Assembly: GCF_940670765.1 (NCBI RefSeq)
Contig: NZ_CALNVW010000008.1
Coordinates: forward strand, 62,001 to 126,000
DNA from: Streptomyces sp. A 4/2
Lineage (GTDB): Bacteria > Actinomycetota > Actinomycetes > Streptomycetales > Streptomycetaceae
Direction: 5' to 3'
Length of the DNA: 64,000 bases
The notes below the pieces were generated by a model that was not told the DNA's origin, ran no database searches, and worked only from the letters and a program-made list of their open reading frames with translations. A program made the position numbers and the translations under genes. Positions 55,765 to 64,000 of this stretch are shown here, in pieces. How positions within the stretch are numbered: the first letter of the stretch is position 1; every line of letters begins with the position of its first letter.

Positions 55765-56643
55765 GTGCACTCCCGTGACACACACCCCGCACACCACCCG
55801 GACCAGGCGCTCGGCCGCGCGACGGGCGCACGCCCGCGGGCGCGGACGGGTGGGTCCGGGAACCCCCTGCAGACCTTGCACAACTCCGCGGGGAACGCGG
55901 CGGTGGCCAGTACCGTGGCCGCCGCGAGGGCAGGTGGGCAGCAGCGCGCGGGGTCCGCGGTGCCGGTGCAGAGGGCGGAAATGCGGAACACGCCCCAGGG
56001 TCAGGCGGAGGGCTTCGGCGGCTCCCTCGACAACGACGACCTCCGGCTGCTCGGCGAGACCGCCCACCGGGTCCAGCAGGTCATGGATCAGGCGCGGGCC
56101 AAGGACCCGGACAAGGAGGTGATGCTCTTCATCGGCGTCGGCACGGGCAACCCGGCGAGCGCCTGGGGCAACCCCACCAGCGGTGGCACCGGCACGATCA
56201 CCGATGCGCACCAGCACTCCCCCGGCTTCCTTTCCGATGCGGAAGGGGCGGGCTACACCGTCATCGCTGTCAATTTCAACGTCGGGGGCGGGAAGGACAT
56301 CTCCGAGTCCGGTGGCGGGGGCCCCGTGGTGAAGCTGAACGTGCCTGCCCGCTTCCCGCTCGACGCGGCGGGACAGGAGAAGGCGAAGGGCGCCCTGGAC
56401 GCACTCCACGCGTCGGCCGGACAGGCCACCCGCTTCGCCGTCATGAACGCCGTCACCCAGGCCGACTACCAGCCCCTGATCAACCTGGCGAACGCCAAGT
56501 CGAAGGGCCAGTCCGCCTACCTGAAGTCGTACATGCAAACCGGTGCGACCAGCTCGTTCTCCCCGATGAACAAGAAGAAGGGGCTGCACACCGACGGCGG
56601 CACGTTCGCCTCGATGGGCGAGGTCTTCCCCGCGGACGCGTAA
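55765..56643 (+). CDS. protein with eCIS-cargo-like leader
   Basis: 292-aa protein without a signal peptide. The N-terminus contains NPLQTLHNSAGNAAVAS and PVQR, a pattern common at the start of proteins linked to extracellular contractile injection systems and DUF4157 proteins in actinobacteria. The rest (about residues 80-292) includes VMLFIGVGTGNPASAWGNP and a Gly-rich VNFNVGGGKDIS strand with no family I can name. The GTG at 55765 is chosen because AAGGA lies six bases upstream. No contractile sheath or baseplate genes are in the window. Confidence 0.65.
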   Translation: MHSRDTHPAHHPDQALGRATGARPRARTGGSGNPLQTLHNSAGNAAVASTVAAARAGGQQRAGSAVPVQRAEMRNTPQGQAEGFGGSLDNDDLRLLGETAHRVQQVMDQARAKDPDKEVMLFIGVGTGNPASAWGNPTSGGTGTITDAHQHSPGFLSDAEGAGYTVIAVNFNVGGGKDISESGGGGPVVKLNVPARFPLDAAGQEKAKGALDALHASAGQATRFAVMNAVTQADYQPLINLANAKSKGQSAYLKSYMQTGATSSFSPMNKKKGLHTDGGTFASMGEVFPADA

Positions 56644-56678
56644 GGGCAGGACGGGGCAGGACAGGGCGACTGACGCCG

Positions 56679-57677
56679 TCAGCTGGGCTCGGGCGCCGGC
56701 CGGCCGCCGCGCAGGAGCGCGCGGAGGTGGCCCACACGGTCGGGCACCAGGTCGGCCGCCAGGGGCGCCGGAGCAGGGTCGGCCAGGCTGCGATCCCCCG
56801 TACGTACGACCCCGGCGCACTCCCCGCAGATTCCCGTGGTCTGGCCGGACGGCAGCGGGTCGCGGCAGTCCGCGCACTCCGCCGGGGGCGCGGCCGGGGC
56901 CGCTGCGTCGCGGCTGGTCCGGTGGGCCGGAAGCTTGCGCTCAAGTCGCGCGGCCAGGAAGGACTTCGGCGCGTGGACGACCGGGGGCAGGCCGTCCGCC
57001 AGCAGGGAACGGGTCTCCAGTTCGGTGACGCCCCGGTCCAGCCACCGGGCCGCCATGGGGGCCAGGGTCAGCGAGTCGGCGGCGCTCAGTGCGAGCTTGG
57101 GTTCGTGGACGCCGAGGCGGGCGAGTAACGCGGCGGCGCGGGCGAGGAGTTCGGGCTTCTGGGCATCGGCCCCCGCCCCCGCTTCTACCGGTCCCGGTCC
57201 CGGCTCGCGCGCCGGATCCGGCTCCTTGGGGGAGGGTTCTTTCTCCTGGTTCTTTTCCCCTTCGGGGGACGCTCCCGCCTTCCCGCCTGCTGCCCGGCCG
57301 GTTCCCGGCCGCACGGACGTCGGGCTCCCGGTCGGCGTCCCGGTCGGCGGGCCCTCCGCACCGTCCGCCCTATCCGCACCTGGCGGGCTCTCGTACACGT
57401 ACGTCTCGGTACGGAGTCGGCCCGTCGTCTCGTCCCGGTGGGTCCGGCGTACGTAGTACCCGTACTGGATCAGCTCGTCCAGGGCCTGGGCCACACCCCG
57501 GCGGCCCAGTCGGGGGTTGCGGTCGGCCAGCGTGCGTACGTCCTCCCGGGCGCCGTCGGGCAGCGAGAGGAGGTGGCAGAGGATGCCCCGGGCCGTGAAG
57601 CTGAGTCTGCGGTCCCGTAGGACGGAGTTGGCCAGGACGGTGAAATGGCGCGCGTGGGCGCTATTGTGGATGCGCAT
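56679..57677 (-). CDS. winged-helix DNA-binding protein with C4 zinc finger
   Basis: 332-aa protein. The N-terminal winged helix (about residues 5-95, LSFTARGILCHLLSLPDGAREDVRTLADRN) resembles replication-initiator or GntR-like domains; a long Pro/Glu/Lys-rich linker follows, then a helical part and CADC...CGEC, a probable zinc finger (about 280-300). GAAGGA precedes the ATG at 57677. Similar genes occur in streptomycete accessory regions; role unknown. Confidence 0.7.
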   Translation of the reverse strand: MRIHNSAHARHFTVLANSVLRDRRLSFTARGILCHLLSLPDGAREDVRTLADRNPRLGRRGVAQALDELIQYGYYVRRTHRDETTGRLRTETYVYESPPGADRADGAEGPPTGTPTGSPTSVRPGTGRAAGGKAGASPEGEKNQEKEPSPKEPDPAREPGPGPVEAGAGADAQKPELLARAAALLARLGVHEPKLALSAADSLTLAPMAARWLDRGVTELETRSLLADGLPPVVHAPKSFLAARLERKLPAHRTSRDAAAPAAPPAECADCRDPLPSGQTTGICGECAGVVRTGDRSLADPAPAPLAADLVPDRVGHLRALLRGGRPAPEPS

Positions 57678-57763
57678 CGAAGTCCTTCGCTTGCTCTTCG
57701 GTGTCGGACCCCGGGGTGTTTGGTGCACCGCCGGGGTCAACTACGTGTGGTTTGCGTGATCTG

Positions 57764-57794
57764 AGCGTATCCGGGCGTCCTTTTCAACTGTCAA
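57764..57794 (-). promoter_or_regulatory. promoter of the winged-helix gene
   Basis: On the minus strand a perfect -35 TTGACA (57794-57789) is followed by TACGCT (57769-57764) with a 19-bp spacer. The spacing is a little long. It leaves a leader of about 80 bases. Confidence 0.5.
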
Positions 57795-57946
57795 GCCGAG
57801 TACTGCACTTGCACGCCTTTGACGGGATGCGATCGATCTGGCGCTGCACCTGGCTGGTCAAGTGGCGCTATCTGGCAGCCCGATGCGGCGTACCTGACAT
57901 AGCTGGCATACCTACTTCCCTACCTGGCATACCTACTCCGCATCGG

Positions 57947-60376
57947 TCACGCCCTCGCACTCGCCTCCACCTCAGCGGTCTCCAACACCTCACACAGGCG
58001 GCCGACCTGCCCCTCGTCCAACGCCAGCAGTTGCTGTATTTCGCGCAAGTCCTGGCGCACGGTACGGATCCGCACCTCCTCGGGGTCACTCGCCAGCAGT
58101 TCCGTCAGCCGCACCTCCGTCGATTCCCAACGGGACTGCGCGCATGCGGCAATCAGGAGATTGCCACGGGCGCGCGCAGCGGAAATGGGGGAACCCCCTG
58201 TCTGTTCGGTGAATAATTCCTGGGCACGCAGCCAATGGGCGTGCTCCTCCGACCTTCCTGCCATGTGGCACACAACGGCCAGTTCCAGGGCGTACCAGCC
58301 GTCGGAAGGGTCGAGTTGAGCCGCACGGGAATAGTCGGCGATCGCCTCTTCATACCGTCCAGTAGAGCGATAGATATCCGCCCGATTGACGAGGGCCCAC
58401 AAGTAACCTGGATAGATCGCGAGCGAGCACGTCAAATCAGCCAAGGCTTCTTCGCGCCGCTCAAGTTCCCCATAGATCCGCCCACGGATCGCGAAGGCCC
58501 AGCTGTCATCGGGGTCGATCTCGATCGCGCGAGTGAAATTGGTGAGCGCCTCTTCATAGCGCCCCACCAGGCGGTAGATCTCCCCGCTGCCGGCCCAGGC
58601 CCGCCCAAGTCCCGGATCCAGTTCCAGGGCAGTGCCGCAGTCCGCCAGCGCGCGGCCGTACTGCTTGGCCTTGCGGTGCTCGCGGGCGCGGACCGTGTGC
58701 GCGAGAGCTCTGTCTTTCGTGCCCAGTTCCGTACGGGCCAGGAGCAAGGTGAGGACGGCAGTGAGCACACCGGTGCTCTCCTCGGCATCCGCGATGCTCT
58801 CCAACTGGCGGCCCAGCATGGCGAGCGAATCGGCTCCGGCGTCCCCTCCTACCCGGACAAGCAGCTGACTCCAGCGGTTCATCTCCGCCGTGCCAGGAAT
58901 GCAGGACCACACCGTCTGGCCCAAGGCAGCAGGCAGCGCCTCCCGAGGATCGGCGCAGAGGCGGTGATACATCTCGTTGAGGTGGTGCTCCCACCAACCG
59001 GCGTCCCACAAGCATGCCCTTTCCCTACGGAGGACACGTTCGACTGCCAGTCTCCGGCTCCTGAACACGTCGGCCAGTCGCAGATGTTGCTCCCGCCAGC
59101 GGATCGGTGACTGCTTCCGCTGCAGGCGCAGCATCTGCGTACGTACGACATCGTGGTACCGGCACCTGCCCGCCTCACCGCTGATGAACGGCAGGCCCTG
59201 GAGCCAGGCGTACTCCTCGCCCGTACCGCCGCCGCTGTCTCCCTCCCCCACCGCCACCCGGTACACGTCCTCGTCCAGCCGCAGCGGCAGCGCACACGCC
59301 AGCGCCGCCGCCCGCCGCTGCGGGTCGCTCTCCCATTTCAGGAAGCGTTCCACGGCGGTGTCGGACGGGTCGCCGACCGCCGTCGGCTCGTGCGGGTTCT
59401 TCTGCGCGAGCATGTCGACGAGGACCGGAAGCCTGCCGGACAGATCGAGGATCGCGTCGATGACCTCGTCCTCGGTGACGCCACGGGTCGCCAGCAGCCT
59501 CCTGGCCTCCTCATCGGTGAACACGTCCAGCGGGATCTCGGCCACCAGGTCCAGCCAGTCGCCCCACACCCGGGCGTTGAGCCTGCCCTGGCCTGCGGCC
59601 ACGGCCACCGTGTTGAGCGGCAGCGAACCGTACCGGTCCGTCATCAGGATGTCGCGCAGCCAGGTGTCGAGCACGGGCGCGGTCCGTTCGTACGTATCGA
59701 AGAACAGCGCCACCCACGGCCTGCGCTCCCCCGCCTGGGCCAGCCCCTCCAGGAAGGGCGGGGTCAGCATCCGTACGGGGTCCAGGACCAGTTGCACGTC
59801 GTCGTGGCTGCGGAATCGCGCGCTCAGCGAGGCGCGCAGGCGGTCGGTGCGCTGGGCCAGTTGCTGGGGGTCGACCGCGCCGGTGAACGCACCGACGCCG
59901 GGCAGCATGCCCAGACCGGTGAGGCCCGCCTGGACGGCGAGGGTGCTGGACAGCGACGCGCCGCCCGAGTCCGTACCGCCGGGGTTCGCCTCCGACTGGA
60001 GGGCGGGGGGCGACTCGGCTTCCTGACGGCGCTGCCGGTACGTCGCGAGGAGACGGTCGAAGTCCTTGAACGGCAGTCCCTGAGCCCGGAGTTGGGCACT
60101 GACCGACTCCATCACTTCGAGCGCGCTGTGCACTTCGTCCCCGACGGAAGCGATCGCCGCGCCCTTCTCGCGGGCCACGTCCTCCCACTGCCGCACCAGC
60201 GTGGTCTTGCCGACGCCCGCGTTGCCGTGGATGTGGAAGAGGAACTGGTACTGGTCGTCCTGCGGGTCCCGCGCGAAGTTGTCCTGGAACGCGGCGATCT
60301 CACCGCGCCGGCCGACGAACCCCGTTCGCCTGCGGCGCCTGATGATCTCCTGCCGTGACGGCACCTGTCCCGACAC
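57947..60376 (-). CDS. STAND-type ATPase with C-terminal TPR repeats
   Basis: 809-aa protein. Walker A is GNAGVGKTTLVRQW (residues 51-64) and Walker B lies in RPWVALFFDTYERT (about 217-230), followed by helical sensor regions typical of NACHT/NB-ARC-like ATPases. The C-terminal third holds at least four TPRs (about 560-690: ALADCGTALELDPGLGRAWAGSGEIYRLVGRYEEALTNF and so on). STAND proteins switch on by oligomerising after ligand binding. No effector domain is recognised at the N-terminus, so signalling or defence are both possible. The start is a GTG at 60376. Confidence 0.8.
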   Translation of the reverse strand: MSGQVPSRQEIIRRRRRTGFVGRRGEIAAFQDNFARDPQDDQYQFLFHIHGNAGVGKTTLVRQWEDVAREKGAAIASVGDEVHSALEVMESVSAQLRAQGLPFKDFDRLLATYRQRRQEAESPPALQSEANPGGTDSGGASLSSTLAVQAGLTGLGMLPGVGAFTGAVDPQQLAQRTDRLRASLSARFRSHDDVQLVLDPVRMLTPPFLEGLAQAGERRPWVALFFDTYERTAPVLDTWLRDILMTDRYGSLPLNTVAVAAGQGRLNARVWGDWLDLVAEIPLDVFTDEEARRLLATRGVTEDEVIDAILDLSGRLPVLVDMLAQKNPHEPTAVGDPSDTAVERFLKWESDPQRRAAALACALPLRLDEDVYRVAVGEGDSGGGTGEEYAWLQGLPFISGEAGRCRYHDVVRTQMLRLQRKQSPIRWREQHLRLADVFRSRRLAVERVLRRERACLWDAGWWEHHLNEMYHRLCADPREALPAALGQTVWSCIPGTAEMNRWSQLLVRVGGDAGADSLAMLGRQLESIADAEESTGVLTAVLTLLLARTELGTKDRALAHTVRAREHRKAKQYGRALADCGTALELDPGLGRAWAGSGEIYRLVGRYEEALTNFTRAIEIDPDDSWAFAIRGRIYGELERREEALADLTCSLAIYPGYLWALVNRADIYRSTGRYEEAIADYSRAAQLDPSDGWYALELAVVCHMAGRSEEHAHWLRAQELFTEQTGGSPISAARARGNLLIAACAQSRWESTEVRLTELLASDPEEVRIRTVRQDLREIQQLLALDEGQVGRLCEVLETAEVEASARA

Positions 60377-60544
60377 CTCGCGTCACCCCCGTAGCTCGCG
60401 GTCTCCCTCATGATGACGACTGCCCCCACCGCACGAGAAGTCAGTCCCCGAAATCTCCCCGGGGACAGCCCTGTGCCGCCGCCCCCGGGAGGGGACGACG
60501 GCACAGGTATCACGATGGCGTACCGCTACGGATGCGGCAGCGGA

Positions 60545-61066
60545 TCAGGCGCCGGCCTGCACCGGGCCGATCTGGGTGCCCGCGTCGACGCGGAACGAGC
60601 CCTCGGCGAAGGACTGGCCGGGGATCTCCCCACCGGGAGCCATCAGCGTGAACCGGGCCTCGTCGGCCTTGGCACCCTTGCCGGTGCTCGGGACCTGGAT
60701 GTCGAAGTGGACCGGGTGGCCGGGGCCGAAGGTCACTGCGGTGGTCTGCGTTCCGTAGGACTTCGCGGTGACCCCGTCCCGCGAACCGTTGTTGTAGAAC
60801 TGCACGCCGCTGGGGGAACCGGCCAGCTTGCAGGACGAGTATCCGGGTGCGGCAGTCAGGGTGACGCGGTAGTGGCTGTGGCCCGCGCTGCTCGCGTCCT
60901 GAGCGATCTTCGCGATGTGGTTCGCCGGACGGCAGGAGGACGGCGCACTCGCGGCGGCTGTTCCGGACGCGTGCCCCGTCGTGGATGCCTGCGCGACTCC
61001 CACCCCGGCCGCTCCTGCGAGAACAGTGGCGGCAATCGTCACGACGAGCTTGCGAGACTTACCCAT
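60545..61066 (-). CDS. DUF4232 exported protein
   Basis: 173-aa secreted protein. A signal peptide (about 1-28) leads to a beta-sandwich domain with two Cys (SSCRP and YSSCKL) and the DUF4232 pattern. Function unknown; commonly found as surface or lipoproteins in Streptomyces. The ATG at 61066 has GGAAAG upstream; a TTG two codons earlier is possible. Confidence 0.82.
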   Translation of the reverse strand: MGKSRKLVVTIAATVLAGAAGVGVAQASTTGHASGTAAASAPSSCRPANHIAKIAQDASSAGHSHYRVTLTAAPGYSSCKLAGSPSGVQFYNNGSRDGVTAKSYGTQTTAVTFGPGHPVHFDIQVPSTGKGAKADEARFTLMAPGGEIPGQSFAEGSFRVDAGTQIGPVQAGA

Positions 61067-61311
61067 GGCCAACTCACTTTCCTTGGTACCGGGTTCGGCT
61101 GGTCGAGTCCGAACCCCTTCAGCGGACAGCCTGCCTCGCCGATCCCCGTGGGTTTGTCACAGCGGGGCAACGCGACTGCTACAGAGGAGGGGGCGACCGG
61201 TCGGACGTGTCTGCTTGCCCTGCGGACCGACCCACAGACCGCTGGACCGGCCGAACCGAGTCGGACCCGCTTCCGTTTGCCCGGGGGCCGGGCGGGCGAC
61301 ATGCTGGGCCG

Positions 61312-61569
61312 GTGCCAGGACAGCGTAAGCGCAGGAATCAGCAGCGGGGCGGGCCCCTGCGGGGTGCCGGTGCGGGCCGTTGGGAAGTGGTCTTCGAGAC
61401 CCAGGACGCGGCGGAGTGGCAGAGCGCGGTGCCGCGCATCCGCGCCGAGCGCGGGCTGACCGACGCGTCGATGCTGCGGGTGGAGACGCTGTGCGGACGC
61501 ACGGAGCAGCCGACGACGTACCGGCTGAGCGTGTTCGTGCCTTACCCGACGGCGGAGCGGGCGGACTGA
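61312..61569 (+). CDS. small conserved-looking hypothetical protein
   Basis: 85-aa protein with a basic start (PGQRKRRNQQRGG) and an alpha/beta body RWEVVFETQDAAEWQSAVPRIRAERG...PTTYRLSVFVP. The layout resembles a short protein I recall from streptomycetes. The GTG at 61312 is chosen from the basic N-terminus; a ribosome site is weak. Confidence 0.55.
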   Translation: MPGQRKRRNQQRGGPLRGAGAGRWEVVFETQDAAEWQSAVPRIRAERGLTDASMLRVETLCGRTEQPTTYRLSVFVPYPTAERAD

Positions 61570-61608
61570 CGGGCGTGGGGGTCTGCGGTGCGGGGCGGAC
61601 CAGGTCTG

Positions 61609-62511
61609 TTACGGCCGCAGCGCCTCCGCGCGTGCCGTCAGCGGGCCGATGAGGAGCGGCAGGCGCCCGGGGACCCTCTCCCGTACGAAGTCCGCCAGCT
61701 CCATCGCCGTCAGGGCGAAGCAGTACGCGAGTACGTCCGGTCCCGCCACCCGCTCACCGGCCGCACGGATCAGGTTCCAGGCCGACTCGTCCACCTCGTC
61801 CTCCGTGAGCAGCGTCGCGTAGTCGTACGCGCGCGTGCCGCTGCCCAGCGCCTCGATGTCGACGGCGACGGGGCGGCCGTCCGGTGGGACGACAACGTTC
61901 GCGAGGCGGAAGTCCCCGTGGACCAGATCGCCGGTCGGGAGTTCGACCTCTCCGTACGCCTGGAGCAGCGCACCGACCGCCGTGATGAAGCGACGGCCGT
62001 CGGGTCCGGTGGCGGCCAGCCGGCGGCGTAGCTCGGCGCCCCCGTCGGCCAGCGACTCGTACACGTACCGCGACCAGCAGCGCTCCGGGTCCGGGTCCAG
62101 GCCGCGCTGGCTCTCCAGGAGCGGAACGAGCAGTCGCGCCGTGGCGTCGGTCAGCCTGTCGGCCTTGCCCCCGGGTGCGAACTCCTGGATGTGGTACGGG
62201 AATCCAGCCTCGGTGACGCCGGTCGCCACCCAGGCCGGAGTCATGTATCCCGCGGCACGCACCTCTGCCACGGCCTGCGCCGCACGCAGCGTCCGGGGCA
62301 CCAGGCCGGGGTTCGGCGACCACTTCAGGACGGCCCGGCCCGCATCGGAACCGGTCTCGTCGGCTCCGGCCAACAGCCAGGTGTGGGACTGGAATCCGCC
62401 GGTGAGTGGGCGATCGAGGCGGAAGCGGGTTCTGTGCTCGCGGTTGGCCCGGGTGAGGATGCTGCGAGCCTCGGTAGGACCACCGGTTGCTTCGTTATCC
62501 GGCGCGGTCAA
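61609..62511 (-). CDS. aminoglycoside phosphotransferase (APH) family kinase
   Basis: 300-aa kinase-fold protein. Brenner-type loop LVHGDFRLANVV and metal-binding VAVDIEALGSGTRAYDYATLL are present; the N-lobe lysine is in AVLKWSP. Such enzymes phosphorylate aminoglycosides, choline or other small molecules; resistance cannot be assumed. The start at 62511 is a TTG overlapping the HxlR gene by 17 bases, so they are co-transcribed. Confidence 0.83.
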   Translation of the reverse strand: MTAPDNEATGGPTEARSILTRANREHRTRFRLDRPLTGGFQSHTWLLAGADETGSDAGRAVLKWSPNPGLVPRTLRAAQAVAEVRAAGYMTPAWVATGVTEAGFPYHIQEFAPGGKADRLTDATARLLVPLLESQRGLDPDPERCWSRYVYESLADGGAELRRRLAATGPDGRRFITAVGALLQAYGEVELPTGDLVHGDFRLANVVVPPDGRPVAVDIEALGSGTRAYDYATLLTEDEVDESAWNLIRAAGERVAGPDVLAYCFALTAMELADFVRERVPGRLPLLIGPLTARAEALRP

Positions 62512-62881
62512 GGCGGTTCGCTTCGTCGTACGACTCCCGGGCGTCGAGCAGTTCGTCCCAGTGTTCCGCTGTCCAGGCGCAGGCGACCGCGATCGTGCGG
62601 AGCATGCTGCGGCCCATCGGCGTCAGTTCGTACTCGACGTGCGGGGTGGCCTCGGCGTAGACGGTGCGCTTGACCAGGCCGTCCCGTTCGAGGGCGCGCA
62701 GTGACTGGGTCAGGACCTTGGGGGTGACGCGGCTCAGCGGCACGCGCAGTTCCGAGAAGCGGCGCGGGCCGTGTTCGAGGCAGCGGATGACGAGCGCTGC
62801 CCACTTGTCGCCGAATCGGATCGGGTTGAGCGAGGACGGGCACAGTTCGTCGAACATGTCGGCGGGTAGCGGTTCCCTCAT
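62495..62881 (-). CDS. HxlR-family transcriptional regulator
   Basis: 128-aa winged-helix regulator. It lacks the usual N-terminal Cys in a CP motif at its normal place but has FDELCPSS at residues 10-17. The core GDKWAALVIRCLEHGPRRFSELRVPLSRVTPKVLTQSLRALERDGLVKR is typical. It is divergent from the NAD(P)-binding protein at 63197, the usual arrangement for HxlR regulators and the redox gene they control. Confidence 0.87.
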   Translation of the reverse strand: MREPLPADMFDELCPSSLNPIRFGDKWAALVIRCLEHGPRRFSELRVPLSRVTPKVLTQSLRALERDGLVKRTVYAEATPHVEYELTPMGRSMLRTIAVACAWTAEHWDELLDARESYDEANRLDRAG

Positions 62882-63196
62882 GGACTCAGCCTAACGACCT
62901 CACCCGCGATGGAGAGTGGATCAGCGAGCGGCGTCATGCGGCTTCGCATCCAAGGCGGAGGAGGGAGCGGATGGGGTCTCCCCTGCTCGAGCGGAGCCGA
63001 GAGCTCGGGGAAGGAGCCCTCGTGACTGACGACAACGCCGGAGGCGGAGCCGCAGGGCGTCGGGAGCCCGCTCGCTGTCGCGGGTGAGGTCGTAAGGGCT
63101 GTCCGGCCGGTATCCCTGTGGTAACCAGGGTCCTCGATAGCGTCCGAGGACTGGCCGGGGTGCTCGAACTCCGGCTCCGGACATGGGGAGTTCGTC
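62882..63196. other. divergent intergenic region
   Basis: 315 bp between the HxlR gene and the reductase gene. It should hold both promoters. I see an imperfect palindrome (62978-63012) and no gene. Confidence 0.6.
62978..63012. repeat. Streptomyces-type intergenic palindrome
   Basis: The stretch TCTCCCCTGCTCGAGCGGAG followed by CCGAGAGCTCGGGGAAGG resembles a dispersed imperfect palindrome I recall as frequent between genes in Streptomyces genomes. Only one copy was noticed here. Confidence 0.55.
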
Positions 63197-63820
63197 GTGA
63201 ACATTGTGGTCTTCGGTGCCGGGGGCAGGGCCGGGCGGCAGGCCGTCGCGGAGGCGCATCGGCGCGGACACCAGGTCACCGCCGTGGTGCGCGACCCTGC
63301 GTGCCACAGCGATCTGACCGGCGCGCGGGTCGTGGCGGGCGACGTCATGGACGCGGCGAGTGTCGAGCAGGTGGCCGCGGGGCATGACGCCGCCGTCAGC
63401 GCCGCTGCGGACCTGTCCGTGGCGCCGCACGAGTTCTTCACCGAGTCGTCCCGCGCCCTGGCCACCGGCCTGGCCGGCGCGGGCGTGCACCGTCTCGTGG
63501 TGGTCGGGCTCTCATCGGTCATGCCCGGCGCTTCCGGCGCCCTCCTCATGGACGAGCCCGGCTACCCGAACGAGTACCGGTCGTTCGGCCTCGGCCACGC
63601 GGCGGGCCTCGACGAGCTGCGGAAGTGTGACCTGGACTGGGCGTACGTGGCCCCGGCGGGCGACTTCGACCACGAGGGCACGCGCACCGGGCGGTACCGG
63701 ATCGCCGAGCACGGCGACCCGGCCAGCCGGATCACGTACGCGGACCTGGCCATCGCGCTGATCGACGAGGCCGAGACGCCCCGCCACCACCGGGCCGCCG
63801 TCAGCGTACGGGAGGCGTGA
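63197..63820 (+). CDS. NAD(P)-binding SDR-like reductase
   Basis: 207-aa Rossmann-fold protein. NIVVFGAGGRAGRQAVAEAHRRGHQV at the N-terminus binds NAD(P); VVGLSSVMPGA and YVAPAGDFDHEGTRTGRY follow the atypical SDR (NmrA/BVR-B-like) pattern. GGGGAG lies six bases before the GTG at 63197. Probably controlled by the divergent HxlR regulator, possibly in response to electrophile or redox stress. Confidence 0.85.
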   Translation: MNIVVFGAGGRAGRQAVAEAHRRGHQVTAVVRDPACHSDLTGARVVAGDVMDAASVEQVAAGHDAAVSAAADLSVAPHEFFTESSRALATGLAGAGVHRLVVVGLSSVMPGASGALLMDEPGYPNEYRSFGLGHAAGLDELRKCDLDWAYVAPAGDFDHEGTRTGRYRIAEHGDPASRITYADLAIALIDEAETPRHHRAAVSVREA

Positions 63821-63856
63821 CCGCCGCTGGACGGGTGGCCAGGGGTGGCGGACCCG

Positions 63857-63941
63857 GTGCGCGGTGGGACGGACGGCGGGCGCGGTGGGACGGACGGCGG
63901 GCGCGAGCGTCGGGTGCGGTGGGACGAGCGGCGGGCGCGGT
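63857..63941. repeat. GC-rich tandem repeat at the right edge
   Basis: GCGGTGGGACGGACGGCGGGC occurs twice head-to-tail and a third degenerate copy follows after a 13-base insert. No gene is supported in 63821-64000. Confidence 0.7.
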
Positions 63942-64000
63942 GCCGTCCGTCGGAACGCGGCTACCCGGGGATTTCCCGTGGTGCGTCCCCGACCGAGTCG

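Noticed and set aside
55607..55831. small Cys/Ser/Thr-containing minus-strand frame upstream of LanC, possible lanthipeptide precursor
   Set aside because: It overlaps the start of the eCIS-like gene, has no ribosome site, is Arg-rich throughout and lacks a leader-core layout.

Overview
The window is high-GC actinobacterial chromosome, most likely Streptomyces. The signs are strong third-position G/C bias, frequent GTG and TTG starts, ATGA/GTGA gene overlaps, Tat and lipobox exports, class E and class F sortases, an AA10 chitin LPMO with a DasR-type operator, Scr1/DUF397 regulatory pairs and LAxTG surface proteins. No species can be named.

Layout. 1-5.5 kb: an ectoine-type uptake operon (ehuBCDA) with an amidase fragment, a DUF3830 protein and an IclR regulator. 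5.6-11.2 kb: two identical tRNA-Lys(CTT) genes flanking an acyl-CoA synthetase, an LPMO, an SPFH protein and an NlpC/P60 hydrolase. 11.5-13.7 kb: class F sortase, small exported protein and HAD phosphatase. 13.9-22.2 kb: a 2-aminoethylphosphonate (AEP)-type gene set (exported phosphoesterase, PhnSTUV transporter, phosphonatase-like hydrolase, FAD amine oxidase, GntR regulator). 22.4-30.6 kb: LAATG surface protein, Gfo/Idh/MocA dehydrogenase, FAH-family hydrolase, DUF6412-YidC pair, Na+/solute symporter with DUF3311 partner, class E sortase and a SEC-C protein. 30.9-36.4 kb: a CocE-type hydrolase coupled to an OpuC-type betaine/choline transporter.

36.5-44.5 kb is a restriction-modification island, visibly less GC-rich than its flanks: an AspBHI/Mrr-like modification-dependent nuclease, two C5-cytosine methyltransferases, two different NaeI-family endonucleases, a Vsr nuclease, an HNH nuclease and an unknown 265-aa protein. 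44.6-51.7 kb is a regulatory/membrane accessory region: anti-sigma-like ATPase, Scr1/DUF397, a membrane protein coupled to an unknown protein and a guanine-deaminase-like enzyme, and a 651-aa membrane protein. 52-64 kb mixes acetyltransferases, an ABM monooxygenase, an orphan LanC with a CCG zinc motif, a protein with an eCIS-cargo-like leader, a winged-helix protein, a STAND ATPase with TPRs, a DUF4232 protein, an APH-family kinase, an HxlR regulator and an NAD(P)-binding reductase.

The most interesting points are: (1) an 18-bp sequence found in front of both the AEP catabolic operon and the exported phosphoesterase gene, suggesting one GntR regulon that frees, imports and breaks down aminophosphonates; (2) the double-NaeI island with a modification-dependent nuclease beside two C5 methylases; (3) a near-consensus DasR operator in front of the LPMO; (4) the orphan CCG-type LanC.
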